A stretch of DNA of 64,000 nt from contig CM018031.1 in NCBI GenBank assembly GCA_008638375.1, positions 13,012,062-13,076,061 of the forward strand, in the 5' to 3' direction. The notes under the pieces are model-generated. The model saw only the letters and a list, made by a program, of their open reading frames with translations, was not told where the DNA came from and searched no databases. The stretch is from Nyssa sinensis. Taxonomy: Eukaryota > Streptophyta > Magnoliopsida > Cornales > Nyssaceae. Below are positions 60,521 to 64,000 of this stretch, one piece after another. How positions within the stretch are numbered: position 1 is the first letter of the stretch; every line of letters begins with the position of its first letter. The position numbers and the translations under genes are program-made.

Positions 60521-62285
60521 TTACTTAATCCCATACCTTACTTGAGAATTATAGGGAACAAACACAGGATCTGGAACAATGAGAGGCAACTTTTCTATGT
60601 ACTTGAATAGTCTCTGTAAGTTCTCTCTCAAGATTATTGATAAATCAACAATTTCATTCTTGTCAGTGTAGATCCAAAGGTCACCTGAGTTTACTCGTCT
60701 GAGGCTACCCCGACAAAAGGGGCACGACTGAGATCGCCCACGCCTGAAGCAAACACCAAACAACACTCACATCAACAGGTCCAACTAAATGTTTAAAAAG
60801 GTAAATGACATTGCCCAATATTGGTCCTGTCAATCAAGGGTGCAGGGAGGGTTGGACTGCTATTTGTACTAACCCCCTGTCGCATGTCCTAACTGGGTAT
60901 TATTTATATATATAAACTGTCCACAGTTGTGAAACTGACAATGGAATTTCAGATTCTTCAGCCATGTATTATACTTAAAAGACTGCTTGGACATAATCAA
61001 ATGTAATGGTCACATTGTCAGATAATGAACTCATCGATCCAGTTTAGTAATGTTAAAAAAGAATTAGATGAAAGGGATCCACAGAGAACCTAGTTCACAA
61101 CCCACTTGTCGTTAAAGAGCAAAGGTGCTTCTCTATATATTGTACATTTCAGAATTCTTTCTTGTATGTTAAATTCAATTTAAATAATTTTTGGGGTGAA
61201 AAAAAGATTACAAGATGAAAGATTGGTCCCAATAGGCATCAAAATAAGGCTAGCTAGTGGCCCCAAAGTTATCAACGTGTGACAAATGTACTGCAACTAG
61301 GGTGGACTCAAACTTCTTACAGATTTATGAGAGAGATTGTGCATGTATCCAACAGACACCCCCTATCACTGGGTATAGGAGGGACCAATAATGGTAATAT
61401 CCTTTATTAAAGAAGATAAGTTCAGAAAAGCAAAACAAAGAGCTTACCAATCCCGATAACACTTTAAGCACAATGAATGACTGCAATTAGGCAAGACAAC
61501 CTTGCTGTTCCTTTCCATGCAAATCCCACATTCTTCTTCTCTCTCTATATCTATTTCAGAGAGTTTTCCCTTATCCAAATTATCCTTTCTTGAGTACCTC
61601 AGTGAACAAACCTCTTTCTGTTTTCTATCATCTAAATCTGTTATCCCGCTTTGAAGTTGCAATAAGGAAGGAAATATCACGGCTGTTTTTAGAAAGGCAA
61701 ACTTGTAAGCAATAATAGTGTAATAGTATGCATATTTTCTCAATAAAAAAAATTTAATAATAAACAAATGAATTGTTTAATATTTAATAAAGAATACCAA
61801 CAGTAACAGTCATTGTAATGCAATTTTCACTTTATCAGATCTTACTCACCATAAAATTCTCTGATGCTAGCTTTTCTTTCGTAAACATTCATAGTGGTTT
61901 TGCCATCTGCATATGTCTGCATCAGTCCACCATTTTTTGCCACACCCCAACAAGAAAGAAAGTAATATTGGAATTACTTTATTGTTGAAGAGGATGGATT
62001 TTAAAATAATTAAATAAACAAAACAAAGAACAAGATTAAGAAAAAGGAAGAGGGAAGAGGGACTTCAGGAAAACAAACAAACCTAATAGAAAATACTAAC
62101 ACTAAAGCCAAGTGTATAATGGATAAGAGTTTACCACGTAAATAAGAATTCGAAGCAATCCCAGGGCACCGGCAAGCTGACAATCAGCCCACTGAACAAG
62201 AAAAAGGAATAAGTGTGCGACCGGACTGTAAGACAGTCTCATCTGAAGGCATGCTCCATCATACTCCCTAGGGTAACCTAAAGCC
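60521..62285 (-). CDS. AIRP2-like RING-finger E3 ubiquitin ligase, 5' exon missing
   Basis: Four exons in consistent phase: 62285-62135, 61916-61850, 61682-61448 and 60743-60521. They encode YPREYDGACLQMRLSYSP, FLFLVQWADCQLAGALGLLR, YADGKTTMNVYERKASIREF and a C-terminal C3HC4 RING: CGIC, 11 residues, CSHSLCLKC, then CPFC. The tail KLPLIVPDPVF ends at TAA. The family (Arabidopsis AIRP2 and relatives) is a group of cytosolic E3 ligases tied to abscisic-acid responses. The acceptor at 62286-62287 starts the first exon seen, so the usual N-terminal exon (about 25 residues, starting MRKSFKDSL in relatives) lies further up, not recognised before 64000 or beyond it. All eight zinc ligands are present. 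Confidence 0.88.
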
Positions 62286-62289
62286 CTGG

Positions 62290-63620
62290 ATAACAAGGAA
62301 AAAAATAATAGTTATGTTTAAGTCCAGGAGTAACAAGGGAAAAAAAAAAAAAAAGGGAAGCAGAACACAAGATTAACAGTACGCAGCAAAAGGTTATATA
62401 ATTAGAATTATATAGAAGGCACACATCCAATCAACAAATGAGACTAATGATATTTTGCTTTTCCCTCTCAACATATAATGTTAAAGGTGAAAGCAAAAGA
62501 ATTGAAACATTGCACAAGAAAAATGGAAGAGATGAAAAAATATGGAATTATAAATGTTATTTATTTTATTTTGTTACAAGAGGAAAGACCATTAAAAGGT
62601 TAACATTTTTCACATTTGTACTTAAGAGTCTCATTCCTAATTGGCCTGAAGAAATTCTCACACTAGGTGGTGCAGTGTCATGCCTACAGCAATGATGGTG
62701 GTATGATTTCAATGACAAAATCAATACAGTAACAAATTTGGATATAACCTTCATGTGGATATATTTATGATATATTTCTTCTCTCCCTCCCTCTCTCTTC
62801 TCTTCTCTTCTTTCGGTGGATATGATTTCTTATCATGGCATAGAAGCAATTCTTTAGAGGCTCAATTTATCTTTCTAATCTTTCAACGATTTATAAGATC
62901 ACTAAAAGATTTCACTGATTAACACAAATTATTAAAGTGATGAACCACACAAACATCAAGCGTTGATCCTTGTATAAGGGTGAAATTCTGATTCAATTCA
63001 CTTTGTGCCTACATGTTGTTAATGAGATTATTGTCCAGAGAGAGAGAGCCATCAGGCTAAAATTTATGGCTCTAGGTACAGTCAGTAACCCTTGCCCACC
63101 CCACCCCCCCAAACACATAAAAAAGGAAAAAATAACAGCATAAAAAGAAAAATAAAAAAGAGGAAAAAAGAAGTGTCATGTCTTTTGAGGTTTGACCAAT
63201 CTTAGAATAGAGGGATCTCTAGAAGTTTAGTGCACCACCAATTCACTTATTCACCAATGGCGTGATTTTAGTATATCTAAAGCCCAAGACTAGTTTTGAG
63301 CAGAAAGAAAACAGAAAATACTTAATCAGAGGTTACAATAAGTCTTATCCATGTCCTTCTATGTACGAAATGCAGTTAGTGTTCATGGCACATATCAAAA
63401 AATCCCTAGAGGATCATTAGAGATTAATGAAGGTAATGACATTTAAAAGTCTGGATTTTAGATGGTATGAATTAGGGAAAAAAAAACCTCTCACTCCACA
63501 TATTTGAGGAAATTAACCTTCACTTGCAATTTTCAAAATTGTGAATATGCACCGTAAAGTATTACCAAAAAGTGAATTTTAATATAAGAGCCCAGGTTCA
63601 GTCCAACCCTTCTAAATCCA
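62290..63620. other. Intron or upstream DNA of the RING gene
   Basis: It should be the first intron of the RING-finger gene if its first exon lies further right. It holds A-rich runs and a CT-rich tract near 62778-62810. No exon was recognised. Confidence 0.45.
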
Positions 63621-63913
63621 TGGTAGACAACCAATTACCCCAAAACTTTAACTATTAGGAAATGAGCTAACAATGTATATCAAGCTTCACAGCCTCCCCG
63701 AGTATATGACCCTATCTCGCACGTGAAGAGGTAGACAAACAAAGGACAGAGTGCAAATTTGTACAACAAACAAAATGAAAAAATAAATGCAAATACGGAG
63801 ATTTGGACCCAACACCTTCCAACTAAAGGTCTGACACCATGTTAGCCTACCAATTGCCCCCAAAACTTGTGCCCTTAGGGAATAGGTCCAACAATATAAA
63901 TTAAGCTCTCACA
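63621..63913 (-). mobile_element. SMART-size TRIM (293 bp) with 5-bp TSD
   Basis: LTRs of 71-74 bp, 63621-63691 (tggtagacaaccaattaccc ... gcttcaca) and 63840-63913 (tgttagcctaccaattgccc ... ctctcaca), are diverged but clearly related. Gacaccat beside the right LTR is a reversed primer-binding site, and cctcccc beside the left LTR is a reversed polypurine tract. The target duplication is atcca (63616-63620 and 63914-63918). No coding sequence. Confidence 0.88.
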
Positions 63914-64000
63914 ATCCATAGTCCAATCACTAACATAGAGATCAAAGAATTCTAAACATGTTTTGTAACACAAGGCTACTTTTTTGTGAAGTTCCTACCA

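Noticed and set aside
1..64000. CRISPR arrays, bacterial operons, riboswitches
   Set aside because: Nothing in the window suggests prokaryotic DNA. The repeats are transposons, microsatellites and satellite-like arrays.

Overview
Nuclear DNA of a flowering plant, most likely a eudicot. The evidence is AT-rich intergenic DNA, spliced genes with GT-AG introns, class XII LRR receptor kinases, a plant villin, a plant AMT1 ammonium transporter copy, an AIRP2-type RING ligase, and LINE, TRIM and hAT-like elements. I could not fix the species from sequence alone. All gene names rest on protein motifs recognised by eye.

Layout. 1-6499 is a copy of the villin 5' region (promoter, 5' UTR exon, most of the 5' UTR intron) with no villin attached. 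At 6499|6500 it is fused to the middle of an LRR receptor-kinase gene. 6500-24350 is a minus-strand receptor-kinase cluster: an N-terminal LRR half-gene (6429-7502), an orphan kinase tail (about 12858-13220), a decayed gene (14007-16904) and one gene with an intact frame (20847-24350). 27693-33666 is the second, colinear copy of the villin 5' region, here in its natural place. 33761-56882 is a villin-1-like gene on the plus strand, reconstructed as 22 coding exons in one continuous frame of 893 codons plus stop. Its introns hold two LINE remnants, three LTR elements of TRIM type, two hAT-like MITEs (inverted-repeat elements with 8-bp target duplications) and a hierarchical tandem repeat. 59030-60151 is an AMT1 pseudogene. 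60521-62285 is the 3' part of an AIRP2-like RING-finger gene on the minus strand; its first exon was not found. A fourth TRIM lies at 63621-63913.

The structural core is the pair of villin 5' copies. The junction at 6499|6500 is what a tandem duplication of a unit of about 27.2 kb (6500-33666) would leave, so the window probably opens inside the previous unit. The event cut a receptor kinase to an LRR-only reading frame and placed an orphan villin promoter pointing at it in antisense.

Functionally the genes are unrelated: pattern-recognition-type receptor kinases (non-RD), actin-filament bundling (villin), ammonium uptake (dead copy) and ubiquitin ligation. I see no operon-like or pathway cluster and no clearly new biochemical system. 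The novelty here is genomic: duplication, gene chimerism, and nested miniature elements with visible target-site duplications inside a gene that stayed open.
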